A stretch of 64,000 bases of DNA, taken from the NCBI GenBank assembly GCA_965649825.1, contig OZ287705.1, positions 248,001-312,000 of the forward strand, in the 5' to 3' direction. This DNA comes from Penicillus capitatus (lineage: Eukaryota; Chlorophyta). Position numbers and translations under genes: made by a program. The notes under the pieces were generated by a model that saw nothing but the letters and a program-made list of their open reading frames with translations, was not told the DNA's origin and searched no databases. This document shows, piece by piece, positions 24,301 through 35,160 of the stretch. Position 1 is the first letter of the stretch, and each line of letters opens with the position of its first letter.

Positions 24301-27300
24301 GATGCTGACTTTCAACTCTGTCTGCAGAAGTCTTCATTGTCGATTTGTGATTTAATGCGCGGAACTCATTTTTCACGCGAACAGAGTGATCTTGACAGTT
24401 CCGTAGGTAAAGACTGATGTTGTCGGAGTTCGAGGTATTTCCCTTCGGCTCAAGTACCAACCTCCTGCATAAACAAACTCGCATGTAGCTCGATAAGGGT
24501 GAACCCGGGAGATGTCGTATGTACCATTTAGTTTCTCTAATGGTGAAGATCTCCGAATACAATACTGATGGACATAGACTTGGCAGTCCCCTCAGCTTCC
24601 ACTACGGATACCAACTGTCAAAGTGCTTCGAAGGAGAAGTGGAATATACGGTGCATGTGGCTGTCTTTCGTTTGACTGAGACTGTCCAGCGCTCATTGTC
24701 CTGGAGCTTGAGTCTTATCTCTGCACGCACGCGGAAGAAGCCATTCTTCATGAATCCATTCCGCCAATCGTTCACTTCCGCAGCAGGGTAGAGTGAGAAG
24801 CCTAAATAGTCTTTGCACAAAGCAGGAAATAACTCTTCAAAGCATCCTTCAGATAAACACAATTTCGATAGGTTACTATCTGTAAGAAATCTACCACCTC
24901 CGAATTCACTCTTGGCATCTGCTTTATTCACGACGGTGAAAGCGATATGAGCCGTTGCCCTGGTCGTGCCCTCGTTCCACAGGAAAGCACAAAGGTTTCC
25001 ATCAAAGCGGTGCAAAATCTCCATACGCCTAAAAAGATCCACCGTCTTCAGGTAGGTCGTCGATGATCACTGATTTGACCATTCTCTGCCATCTAGATCG
25101 AACGGATTGGTACTTAAACTCACGTTCCTCGTCAGAAGCAATCTTCGTTGTACTCTACACTGTGAAAGAGAAGGAAAAGATTACTACGCAGAAGAGGTGA
25201 TGTTTGGCAGAAGAGACCTCGTATGTGGCGTAGTACTTGTACTTGTTCAAAACGGAAGTGTAAGGAATGCCATCGTCTTCTCCACTTCCCTCTGCACTCA
25301 GTGACCATCGAAGCAGAAGATAGACATCGTTTGAAGACAGACCTTCGACGCGCATCAGTTCGCGAGGATCAGGCTCCTTCCATCGACAAGGCACCCGCTC
25401 CCGAGGTCTTGATATGCGCCTGATCTCCTCATCGAACTCTGCTTCATCAAACAGCGTTATCTTGATTTCAAACACCGTCCAGCCATCTTTAACAAAGCCC
25501 AAGCCTTCGTTATCCAGCGGACGCGGAGTGGACAGATCGACTATTTCCCTTTCATCGTTCTGACGGATTACGTGATGGCAGCCTAAACTGTACTCTTTGA
25601 TGCAAGCGAGACACAAGAGACAGACGAACTTATCAATCTGACTTTCTTGCAGTCGTCCCAATGATTAAGAAGTTTGATTTCCAAAAACATTCGAATGAGT
25701 TTTTCTGTGCTCTGTTTTTGAATGGAAATGATCGGAAAGCTCCAACCAGTTATGCCGTTGGCATAAAAGAACACTTGCCTACTCACAAAGAAACTCCAAA
25801 CGGGCGCCGCGATACCTGGAAGACACTCACAATGCCGAGTGTCCAATTCTGATGGTTTCAGTGGCAACGTGCCATGGACTCATTTCTCTCAGGAATCTCG
25901 ACCTCCACTAAACTCCAGCTTTCATGTGAGACAATGCACCGAAACGTAGAATAAAGATACCTGACAGGTCGCAGTTTTCCCGTCCACGATGACCTCACAT
26001 GATTCATTGTTTTCTTGTTTCACTCTCATATCCAAACGAACAAGAAAATAGTCATCCCTCAGAGATCCATTCCCCGATGACGATATCTCGGCGTATGGAA
26101 GAAGTCTGGCTTCGTAACAGTCATCGATGCACGAAAACTCATGAAGAGATCCTAACAAAACACCACTCCGCCTCGAAGACTCTCCTGAATCCGTTTCCTT
26201 TACCGGTACGTTCGCTGCGATCGTCGTTGTAAGGATGCACCAACTCGAATCCAAACTGCACTTTAACTCGAGCTTCATTCTTCGATGAAAGACAAGCAGT
26301 GAGATATCCGTCTTCAGCGCGCTTCATTCCAATACACCTTGAATACGTCAGATCATTAGAAATACGAAACAGTGTCTTCTTTGCACCATAGTCGGTCTTC
26401 CACCTCGAACGCATTTGTCCAGATCTGTGAGGTACCATCACGCGGAAAGAATCGGTACACGAATAACTGTCCGAACACAAATTGCCACCGCAGTGAGATA
26501 GACATCTTGGATCTCTCACTTCATAGCGTGCGAACCACTCGTTTCTTGCCAGCCTGTAGCAATAATCGATTTCATCAACCCATCCAACGCCCCCTGTCGA
26601 AAGGTGATCCCAAGTGATTGCAGTTCTTAGAAATCTGTTGGTACTTTGATGTAGGACTCTAGTGCTACTATCGATTTGGGGAAGACGATGCCTCGAAAGT
26701 CGTCTGCAGAATCGAGGCACTGCTTTTTTTAAAGCCCGATGGTTAATCAGGCTGATCTTCATAGACATATTCAACCAACCATCCTCCATGATCGAAGAAA
26801 GGTCGTCCGCTAAATCCTTATCTCTGAGGTATCGGACCCATCCTTTAGCAGCGCCAGCGTTAATCTGCTCTGCAAACTCTAAACAGAGGGGTTAGAACAG
26901 ACCGATAACGGCGTAAAGAACTCGAGATGCGGTTGTCTGAAGAGGAACCTGTTATGAGGCTGATTTTACCCTTAAAACAAGCATTCGAGCTGCCCATATT
27001 CGCAATCAAAACGCTCAGACCATCTGCACCGAAACCGCCGCCTTCCTTGCATAGCCTCAACTCCCTGTGCAGTAGACATGAGATCCATTGTCACAGAACG
27101 AAAGGCTGCATTGTCCACAACTCACATGTCCTGGTCTCCGATTCTGAAGTGATCCGTTCTTACGACAGGTGGACTCATCTCCCATAGATATTTGACGTTC
27201 CACTGACACCATCCACTTTTCGGCGATTAAAAGGGCTTTCTTGTTACTTACTTCACACAACACTGTCCTTTTTCCAGGAAGAATCCTTCGCCGAATGGCA

Positions 27301-27966
27301 AATGTGGTAGATTCGTTTTCTGGACACCTAATCCTTAATTCCAATCGCAACATGAACCAGTCTTCTGTTAGGTATTCAAGTGAGATATCCTCGGCGGTCG
27401 ATGCCATACAGAAGGGATCGACCTCCTGGGGACTGCTATCTTGGTTCTGACGATCAAAGAACGACGCTGCAGGACACACACGTCTCTTCAATGTATTTAA
27501 CGACGTCATGCCTCTATACCTCTGACAAGATTCTTCCTTTCGTCTTCATGGTTGACGAGCGTGAATGAACAGTGAGCTTGGACCGGTGAAGACGTTGCTG
27601 ACTGTAAACCAACGACCAATTTCTGATTGCCTTGATGGTCGGCGAGAATTTTCCTGGCAGAGCAAAACGAATGAAGGCCGCCGGTCATTGCTCTCGACCT
27701 CACCATTCCTCGCCGCCGATGTCAAATATGTTGGACTCTATCTTCCGATTCTCCTCGTCGAAAATAGAACGGTGTACACGCCACTGCGGCAGAGAGGATG
27801 GTTAGGATTATGACAGCACAAACGAAGAAGGTTACTTCATAGACCCCATACCACAAATAACTGCTCAGAGTGAAAGAGTACTCCACTCCATTCGACGACC
27901 CGCGTCCCTCTGAAGCGTCGAGTCCTGGAACCGTAACTTGAGAAAGGACGAACCTGTAACTTGCAT
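21307..27966 (-). CDS. MATH(x6)-RING(x5) array protein, copy A
   Basis: Many exons and about 50-nt introns (for example 21782-21831, 22513-22569, 23542-23589, 23776-23823, 24010-24057). Six MATH modules: near 27.9-27.3 (NIFDIGGEEW), 27.2-26.8 (WNVKYLWEMSP), 26.7-26.0, 25.9-25.5, 25.4-24.7 (DLDGREWRMEIL) and 24.6-24.1 kb (ETKWRLVLEPKGN; CGFRKFLTSDQL). RING modules follow directly: R1 with CGYC, KHLCYCTKC and CPVC; R2 lacking the last CxxC pair; R3 lacking the histidine; R4 ending CPFPFC; R5 with CLPC separated by a long repeat from RHKCYCNTC and CPVC. The order is the reverse of animal TRAFs. Presumed E3 ubiquitin ligase or scaffold. The start at 27966 is by analogy with copy B, but exon 1 differs from it by one base in length, so the N-terminus is unsure. 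Confidence 0.8.
21873..22313 (-). repeat. Seven tandem 63-bp (21-residue) coding repeats
   Basis: Units of the form K-S-A-D-x-T-x-K-T-K-x-S-T-S-K-x-K-E, rich in K, S, T and A, inserted between the first CxxC pair of RING 5 (CLPC) and its remaining ligands (PTC, RHKCYC). Copy B has six units. Confidence 0.85.
22690..23310 (-). repeat. About four 50-residue helical repeats between RING 3 and RING 4
   Basis: Each unit starts SSQT or SNQT and contains a helix such as RRYVEALSVFRKLAYAI. The spacing is about 49-50 residues, resembling a helical-hairpin array. Followed by LLRRCESA and the CPFC of RING 4. Confidence 0.65.
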
Positions 27967-29728
27967 GAGGGGACGTTCAGACTCCATTCGAGAGACTGAA
28001 ATAACGCTGCGATGAAGCAGCGGTCGAAAAACAGGGAAAACAGGCAGTGTTCGCGAAGATTCACCGGAAAACTCTTCAAAACGTTTAAATGTGAAAATTG
28101 CTGACGTGACACTTGGTCCAATTGTCTCTGCCATGAAGCGGTGCCAGCGAGGACTTGAATCTGCAGAGAAGTGCTGACGGTAACGAAGACGAAACGCCAA
28201 GCGAAGAAGAACAGAGACTGGTCCCCTAGTGTCTTCCAAAAAAGACACAGTGCTCCGTGCAGATCGTGGGAGCATTCGGTGCATCGTCCGTCGTTCTGTT
28301 CAGAAACCACGAAACCATTCAAGTGTACAGGTCGAGCCGTTTGTTGCACATAGGCTTCCTTTCTCGGAACTCCAGGAGCGCTATCTTTGCGCACAATCCT
28401 GTATAGGCAGCGCATTGGGCACATCCCAGTTTGTCACTGGTCATTGCCTTCTAACTCATCTGCCATCAGATTGGCTTGAGCGATCTTGTTGGGAGAGAAT
28501 GAGGTGCTGTCGAAGATATCCTCCAATTTGCAATGGATTTTACCTGGTGAAATACGAATGAGATGTTCTCCAATCGCATTCCACAGAGAACCACGATGTC
28601 AAACGGTGTGAAAAGTAAGAGACCGACAGGCTGCTGTCTACCCTTGTTAACCACCGTCTCTGCTTATGCTACTGAATCTTGATTCCGCCTAGTCAGTCAG
28701 CGAGAGTGGGATCTGCAGGGAGGAGGGCAGCGTCTGGAACACATGATGGTGCAAAGCAATGGTAGCAGGCGCTTCTGTCATCCCATCTGTTGGCTCAGCG
28801 AACTGTATGCGTGGATGAGCGGTGACGATCAACACTAGAGATCGTCATCTGGTGGATTTGGCGCGTTGAGAAAAGGAAAATAAGTATCCAGACGAGCAAT
28901 CATATGTGTTCATCTGACACAGTCTCGAGCTGCATCCGTGCTTTCAACAACCTTGTGTGTTTCCCCAACTTCAGATGACAAACCAATTATGGACTTCATC
29001 ATCGAAAGCGATTCCTTATGTTCTGCCGATTTAGGTAAAATGATACGAACGCGCTGACGATGGAATCCGATTCGACCGATTGCCTCCCCGCGGTGCAGTC
29101 TTCGCTGATGACGACCTTTGCTGAGTTCTTCTTCTTCAACCACAGGACAACCGTTTTAACGGACTTCATGCATTTTCTCTGTGCCGTACGCCTTTCGCTC
29201 AGCTGACGGACAAACGTCAAGTCTCTGCGCTTCGATCAGCCGCCGCCCTCGTCGATCAGCAAAACTTCCCAGCGGTCTCGTCCACTTCTAGCTGCACAGA
29301 ATTGTCTTCGGGCTTAAGAGACGCAGACGAGGAAGAAAGGTTTATCCCATAACGGCACATTCACTGAGCTATCTACGGGGCATGCATTCTGGATGCAGAT
29401 ACACGGCCATGACAAGCCGAAACACAGAAGCAAAGAGGTCGCATGCGTCCCAACGCCATATACCTCACAACGTGCGCAGAATCGCCGTGTTAGTGACGTA
29501 CCAGGAATCGACGTCCGTTTTCGCTGTCGTCTTATCCATCGGTGTCCACTCGCCTCAAGTCCTCGTCAGACGCAATGATGATCTGTGAGAACTGTCCACT
29601 TCAGAATCTCCGGCGAAACGTTCGCGAACATGACTGACGTGACCGTATTGCGCAAGGAGAGCCACTTATCCTAGACAGCCAGCGTTTCGACTTCTCAGCA
29701 GTATCCGCACAAGTCGGCGGCACCTAAT
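27967..29728. other. Divergent intergenic region between MATH-RING A and PK4
   Basis: Contains the 5' flank of both genes. Frames at 27837-28654 partly match copy B, but no exon could be tied to MATH module 1. The stretch 28.65-29.6 kb is also shared with copy B (42.4-43.4 kb) and looks noncoding. Confidence 0.4.
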
Positions 29729-29736
29729 TATATAAG
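29729..29736 (+). promoter_or_regulatory. TATA box of PK4
   Basis: TATATAAG followed by CGGG, 168 nt upstream of the ATG at 29897. The same octamer is found upstream of the secreted glycoprotein gene. Confidence 0.55.
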
Positions 29737-29896
29737 CGGGTTAATTTTGCACTACCGCGCACTTGTTTTCGTAATTGCTTTTCTCTGTAAATATGTCTTC
29801 CCTGAAAACCCCTTTCGAACAAAAGATATTTCCAAGTAAAAAGGCTGTTGCACAAGGCATTGACTGAACGAGAAATCCTCATGGTCCAGGGGACGA

Positions 29897-32069
29897 ATGG
29901 ACGACGCATGGTCGCAACGGTCGCTTCGCCGCCGACGGCTCAGGCAAGCAAGCCCCTTCAAACCCTTGCCGAACAAACAAACTGATAACGTGTTTGAAAA
30001 TGAAGGGATGGAACGCACGGAGCACGACGAACGGCACGCGCTGCTCTCTGGCTGCCTTACTTCGTCGACGGGATTGCTCCGCGAACTGCTGATTAGCTCT
30101 TCACACGAAGATGACCCTTCTGGCAGGTACACGAGCGCCGTCTGTCGTTTGAAGTAGACGGCTTGTGACGCTCGTGCTGCGTCTAGAGTGGAGGCGTGTC
30201 AGACAGGCGACCCGTTAGCTGTGCTAGAATCGCTCGCACCCGGATTCGTGTTCGCCCAGCGGTGACATCCATGGTATCATTTAAGTCCTTCTTTGTCATC
30301 CATCCTCTTGTCATTAGATATGAGATTCAGCGAGAGAGTGATAAACTGGAACCGCATCGTCGTTATGCCCACGACTGCAAGACAGGAAAGAACGTTGTTC
30401 TGAATTTTTTTGCAAGCCACTCGGATTTCGTGGAGTCCTGTCGAAATCACATCATCCTGCGGGGCGAAAAATGCATGAGCAGGTTGGGTCCTTTCATGCA
30501 ACGTCGCTGCGTAACTGTGTGAGTGTGTGCTAGCGTGGTGGATGCAATCGACAATCATCTGAACTTCCCGTCCTGCATCGTCGCCGAACGCGGCGACATG
30601 CTCCTCTCTGAAATGCTGTCGACCATGCTGGACTGTACAGCCGCCGAGCTCAAAGGCCAGCTCTCTTCGGTAAGCCCACATCAATGCCTCCCGGATCGAC
30701 ACAGTATCGCTTGCTTTAGATACTCCGAACTGTGGAGAGGCTTCACGGCAAAGGTTTCGTCCACGGAAGTCTACATCCCGATAACATCTCTTTCTTCTGT
30801 GCCGAAAATCGCTGGAGACTGATCGACACTGGAAGCATGGGGAAAAGCGGCCAACGATTCGTCGCGCTTCCAGCCGATGACAAGTATGCGGCACCGGAGA
30901 TCTCGGCGGCGAGGAAAGCAGGGACGACGCACATACGCCTGAATCCGACATCGGACATGTGGTCCTTTGGTCTCATCGCTTTCGAAGTCTTAACATGTAC
31001 GGACGCTATACCCCAACGATTCGAAGGTTTCGAGAATGCCTCTCTGCCGATTTCTAGGTTCGCGTATTCGTGACGTGGATGGCGTGCAGAACCTCGTGGA
31101 TCCTATTGCGGCAAGCTCCCTCTGTCAGCAAGTTACTCTGCGTCTCTTCGTCGGCATCAGAAAAAGCCCCGCGTTCAATCTGGATCCCCAGACGCAGCGG
31201 TTCCTGCATACTCTACTTCGCAGCCGAAGAAGCATTCGAGCTACAGCGTCTCGTGCCCAGAAGCTGCTCAACGCTCCGCACATTTTCCGTCCTTGGCCGC
31301 GCCTGGATCGGATTCTGGACGTACATCCGATGCAAGACCAATTGATGCAAAACGATTGAATTTGTTTCTGTAGATGCGAAAGCCCCATGCCACGATGACG
31401 GAATCCGACGTTTGCAGAGAGATCCTGTGTCAAATGCAGCAAAGTCGACTGACCTTCTCGATCAGGATCGAGGATTTCAAACCCTTCGAAGGAGAACCCG
31501 TCAATTCTGGAACGTTTCACAACGTTCGAGCAAAATCGACGCTGATGGCCCAAGACAGCCTCGTGAAGAAAGAATCCATCTATATACTCAACGCAAGAAC
31601 ACCGTACCGTCTGAAGATCGCGCTGGGCCAGCAAGATAGAGCCGAGAGCAAGATCGAACAGGTGACGGCTGTCTCCATCAAGACGCCAGAAGGGGAATTT
31701 GTCAAGCTCGAACACCGGACGGACGACTCTTCCAGCGACAACACAGTCTTGGCTTTCATTGATCCAGAGAGGGAAAGGGGTTTGGAGGCACTTCGACATC
31801 CATGTCGGTTGTTTGGCAACGTGGATGAGAGATTCATGCCCCTGACTGTGAAGATCGAGGTCGTGTTTGAAGGACAGCCGAAACCAGCAATCTTTGAGCT
31901 GCCCATCCGGTGCAGAGTGGTCCGGCACTGCAGAAGACTCCTTCGTCGAAGGGCGGCACGATTTCTGCAGGAGAGCGTGGCCAAACTGCCCACAACCGTT
32001 CGAAAGATTGGCAGAAACGCGATTCGATTCGTTAAAACTCTAACAAAGCATCTCGTTGGCCTGGGATGA
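29897..32069 (+). CDS. Pseudokinase with CTD (PK4, duplication copy A)
   Basis: Seven exons: 29897-30126, 30187-30261, 30318-30482, 30534-30669, 30720-30996, 31058-31320 and 31374-32069; introns are 60, 56, 51, 50, 61 and 53 nt. The sum is 1842 nt, 613 residues. The beta3 lysine is N (VVLNFF). The catalytic loop VHGSLHPDNISFF has HRD aspartate to S but keeps the N. DFG is DTG (WRLIDTG), so the metal-binding aspartate survives. APE is present (YAAPEI) and the DMWSFGLIAFEVL helix is intact. The CTD includes LKIALGQQD, ERFMPLTVKIEVVF and IRCRVV, then a basic tail (FLQESVAKLPTTVRKIG). Head to head with MATH-RING A. Catalysis is unlikely with K, D and F changed. Confidence 0.88.
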
Positions 32070-32939
32070 AGCTCGCTAATCGGTAGAACAGTAGAAGGAT
32101 CAAACTGGCCAGTCTGCGAAGGAGTGGAATTCACGTTTCTCGTTGGCATTCACCACATCCTCCATCTCCAATGTATGTATTTTTATTGCATCCTCCAACT
32201 CCGGTGTGTGTATTTTTATTGCATCCTCGATCTGCAATGTCGATTTCGATACCTCTTGTTGTGCGTGTGTTTGCACAGATTTCTACTTTTGAGATATATG
32301 CTCGTTTACTGTATTCGATTTTCCATAGAAAGCCGAATGAACAGTAATCAAGGCGTTGCTTGATTAAACGATAGTTCTCGACTTTAAAGACGATCGGTTA
32401 TCTATTGCCTCTCTGGGTCGGGCGCGTTCGGATCTCGGCATAACGGAATTCAACGTCCCGTTAAACGATTGCCTTCTCTGGCCGTGTTTGCGCGTTAGCA
32501 GCGAGAAATTGTCGTCCATCTCGACACGAACTTAGAAGGATGTCATGGATATATCCTGTACCAGAGAGGATACTGTGGAAGATCAGTACGTCATGCGGAT
32601 TGAAGGTGAAGCGCGTCGTCGGAAAAGGAGCAGAACAATCAGATGTATAGCAGCTTCCCCTCTGGAAACCCTCGACAGTATCTGTACCCAAACAGACCTT
32701 CGTCTCGGTAAGTATGCGATCTTCTTCAGAGCGCCTCTGTGTTTCTCGCTGCCACCGTGTGTTCCACTGGAAGCAAGGTCTGGACGAAAGCGACGTATGT
32801 TCGCAACCCGAACGCTGTTTGTTGACTTCAAGACTGGAAATCAGGGTACATCAGTTGCTGCAGCTATGGAACGCTTAGGCTGGAGTTGGCAAAGGTACTT
32901 TCATTTCAGGACCAAGCAACCGGCTTGAGTTTGATGTTG
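32070..32939. other. 3' flank of PK4 and junction between duplication copies
   Basis: Shared with copy B up to about 32500. The stretch 32500-32940 is unique spacer between the copies. A plus frame at 32545-32928 starts with ATG and contains one GT; it is not convincing as a gene. Confidence 0.4.
32155..32243. repeat. 33-bp tandem repeat, about 2.5 units
   Basis: Units beginning CATCCTCCA and containing GTATTTTTATTG, located about 90 nt after the PK4 stop. In copy B the same place is degenerate. Confidence 0.7.
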
Positions 32940-32999
32940 TCTGCGATATCACACCGCACGTTGGGGAATCATCCCCTACGGGCTAGACTTCAAATGGTC

Positions 33000-35160
33000 A
33001 ATGCGATCTGAACAAATCCATAAAAAACTTAGAAATATCTACCTGTTGCCCCACAAGATCCTAGTCCCTTTGGTTTCTTGTTTTTCGGTTGAAAGCGAGT
33101 TGTCCGCTCGTCTTTTGTGTGAGGTATTTCTTTAGATACCGTACAAGACGCGAGGTGCTGTTGAATTGTACACAGGTGCATTACCTTGTTGCTTGAACGT
33201 GTAGGCGCATTCTTCCGCATACTCTTTGCCGTTTGATCGTAGCTATCGACATTCGCGCGTAATAAAAACATTGGTGTTGTGTTCGCCGATTTTTTTAACT
33301 CAATTTTCGATGCGGCACGACGCTATCTTGGCCAATGGGGATGTCCTTCTTACCTTCAGAGAGTCATGAGTTGAAAAACTGAACACACAACTCGCTTCAA
33401 CTAAGAGCATTGTCTAAGATGGGAGAGCAGACGAAAAGGGGACGCTGTATCGGCGAGCATGCTCGAGCGAATCTCCATTTGGAGGCTAAGAGAAAGCATG
33501 CAGTGGTCAGCGCTGTCGACATCTTGGTCAGAAGGAGGCATGTGGATGGTTCATGAATGCACAAATGTTGATCTCTTTGACTTTAGAGACAGATGTCACG
33601 CCTTCTACTTCAGTCTGAGTGGTCTGCACAGGCGTGTCACAACTCTTAAACACTAGAAGCTTCGATAGTGCAAGACACCTCGAGAGAAAGAGACAGAGGC
33701 TGATAGCAACATAGATAGTGCGATGCACTCGCCCCTGGCAGCCGGCGGCCAGAGGCGCTGAGATGCTTACTCTGATTGGGGGTGATGAAGCTGTGCTGCG
33801 ATTGCAATGAAAGCAATAATCATTGAGAAGACGATCTCGTTCTCGTAATACGGTCGAGGGCGTCGTATGCGTCGAATCGTATACGGCGTCCTCGGCCGTA
33901 CTTGCTTTCCATGCAGGCGCGTTACACTTGAATCTACACGCAATGCGACTTTTCGGTTCTCGACACTCGTGCAACGGTTTGCGGCATCTTTTCGACGTCG
34001 GATAGCAGGTCTCTGGAGATGTCTATCCGCTGAGTCTCTCAAGGCGACGGCACCTGCAGAAAGTTGCGCATGTTGCAGCGGAGTGGCGTAACTCTGGTCG
34101 GACACTCTCCGACTGCGTCTATCGCAACCACGGTGATCTCTGGCGACGAGGAGTTAAGGTAGGTTTCTGGTGGTCGGGCTGCACTATGAAATCTGCAATC
34201 TTGATTCGGCAAGGTTCAGCGGCTCGTTCTTCGCGTTGTACAGATAGTCCATGTTCGGGCGCTACCTTTTTGGGTGCACCGAGTGAGTGTGTGTATGTAT
34301 TCAGTGATGCCTTCTGACAAGGTTCTGTGTGATTTAAGCGTCACGCGGCGAACACATCAACTGATCCGAGGTGCTCTGTCACGGCTCGAAAGAAGTCCTC
34401 GGCTTCTGTTGAGCGATGAAAAGGGCGAGGCCGCGCAGAAGTACTTTCTTCGACGAGGACAATTCGCGGTTCTATAGTAATCTTCTCACAAGCATCATTT
34501 CAGTCTGTCGCAGTTGAGACGACGCCACCATCTTGTATGGTCTCGGAGAGTTTCGTTTTGCCACACCGATGAACACACTCTACGTCAACGATCTCGTAGG
34601 ATCGCCTAGAATTCAATGTACGGACACTCGACTGGACTTAAAATATGTTCAGTCGTTTCTTCGCGGCAATAAAATGGGTAGATGACGGAGACCTTTCCGT
34701 GTCTGACACAAATGCTTGAACATGCGCCACTGACGCAGCTCAGTCCTTGTATGGGTGGAGGGTTTTGGGAATATTGCGTTAAGATTTCCGGGTCTAACCT
34801 ACTATTGCATGCGATAGACGAGAGATCAAGGAAAGAGGACCTTTCTGTATTAAAAGGACAAATGCACAATGTTAGGTGTCACTATAATAAGAATTGGCGT
34901 AAATGACTGAAGAACACATTCGTTTCTTAAGAATAGAATGAAATGTGTTGGAGGTGTCACCGTGGGATCATTACTTCAAAAGAGCCAAAAACTGATGACG
35001 ACAAAACATGTATCTATCAATACAGCGTCATACAGATAATGAACCTGTGAAAAAACTTTGCTTCTTGGTTGGAGAGATAATGTACGAGTGTGTGCGTTGT
35101 GCTGCCTCCCACAGCCAGGTTTGAAATGAATTGTCAATTGATGAAAGTGAAAGAGGGTGT
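33000..35160. other. Gene-poor part of copy B
   Basis: Counterpart of 18.7-21.3 kb, shorter by roughly 0.5 kb. A hydrophobic run (IVFSMIIAFIAIAAQ) appears in one minus frame at 33767-34105, but it is not preserved in an equivalent open frame in copy A. Confidence 0.4.

Larger units (their letters stand above)
18640..32500 (+). repeat. Tandem segmental duplication, copy A
   Basis: Collinear with 32940-46450. Matching landmarks in order are: the block around the shared GACTTCAAATGGTCAATGCG (18690 and 32985), the CTTTCCATGCAGGCGCGTTACA block (19695 and 33905), the MATH-RING gene, the pseudokinase, and the shared 3' flank starting CGCTAATCGGTAGAACAGTA. Copies differ by many substitutions and indels, so this is not a recent or assembly duplicate. 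Confidence 0.9.

Noticed and set aside
25800-25930. Apparent premature TGA in MATH module 4 of copy A
   Set aside because: It arises in the wrong frame. Starting the exon at the TTTAG acceptor gives a frame with FLREMSPWHVATETI, which matches MATH 2 and copy B and has no stop.
26110-26260. Apparent frameshift in MATH module 3 of copy A (46 against 45 bases relative to copy B)
   Set aside because: Both copies have a GT-AG intron here (52 nt in A, 51 nt in B). After splicing both read RTG-(S/T)L..EF in frame, so no defect is needed.
30127-30186. In-frame TAG interrupting the N-terminus of PK4
   Set aside because: The segment is a 60-nt GT-AG intron with the same borders as in PK5 (43953-44012); the stop lies inside it.
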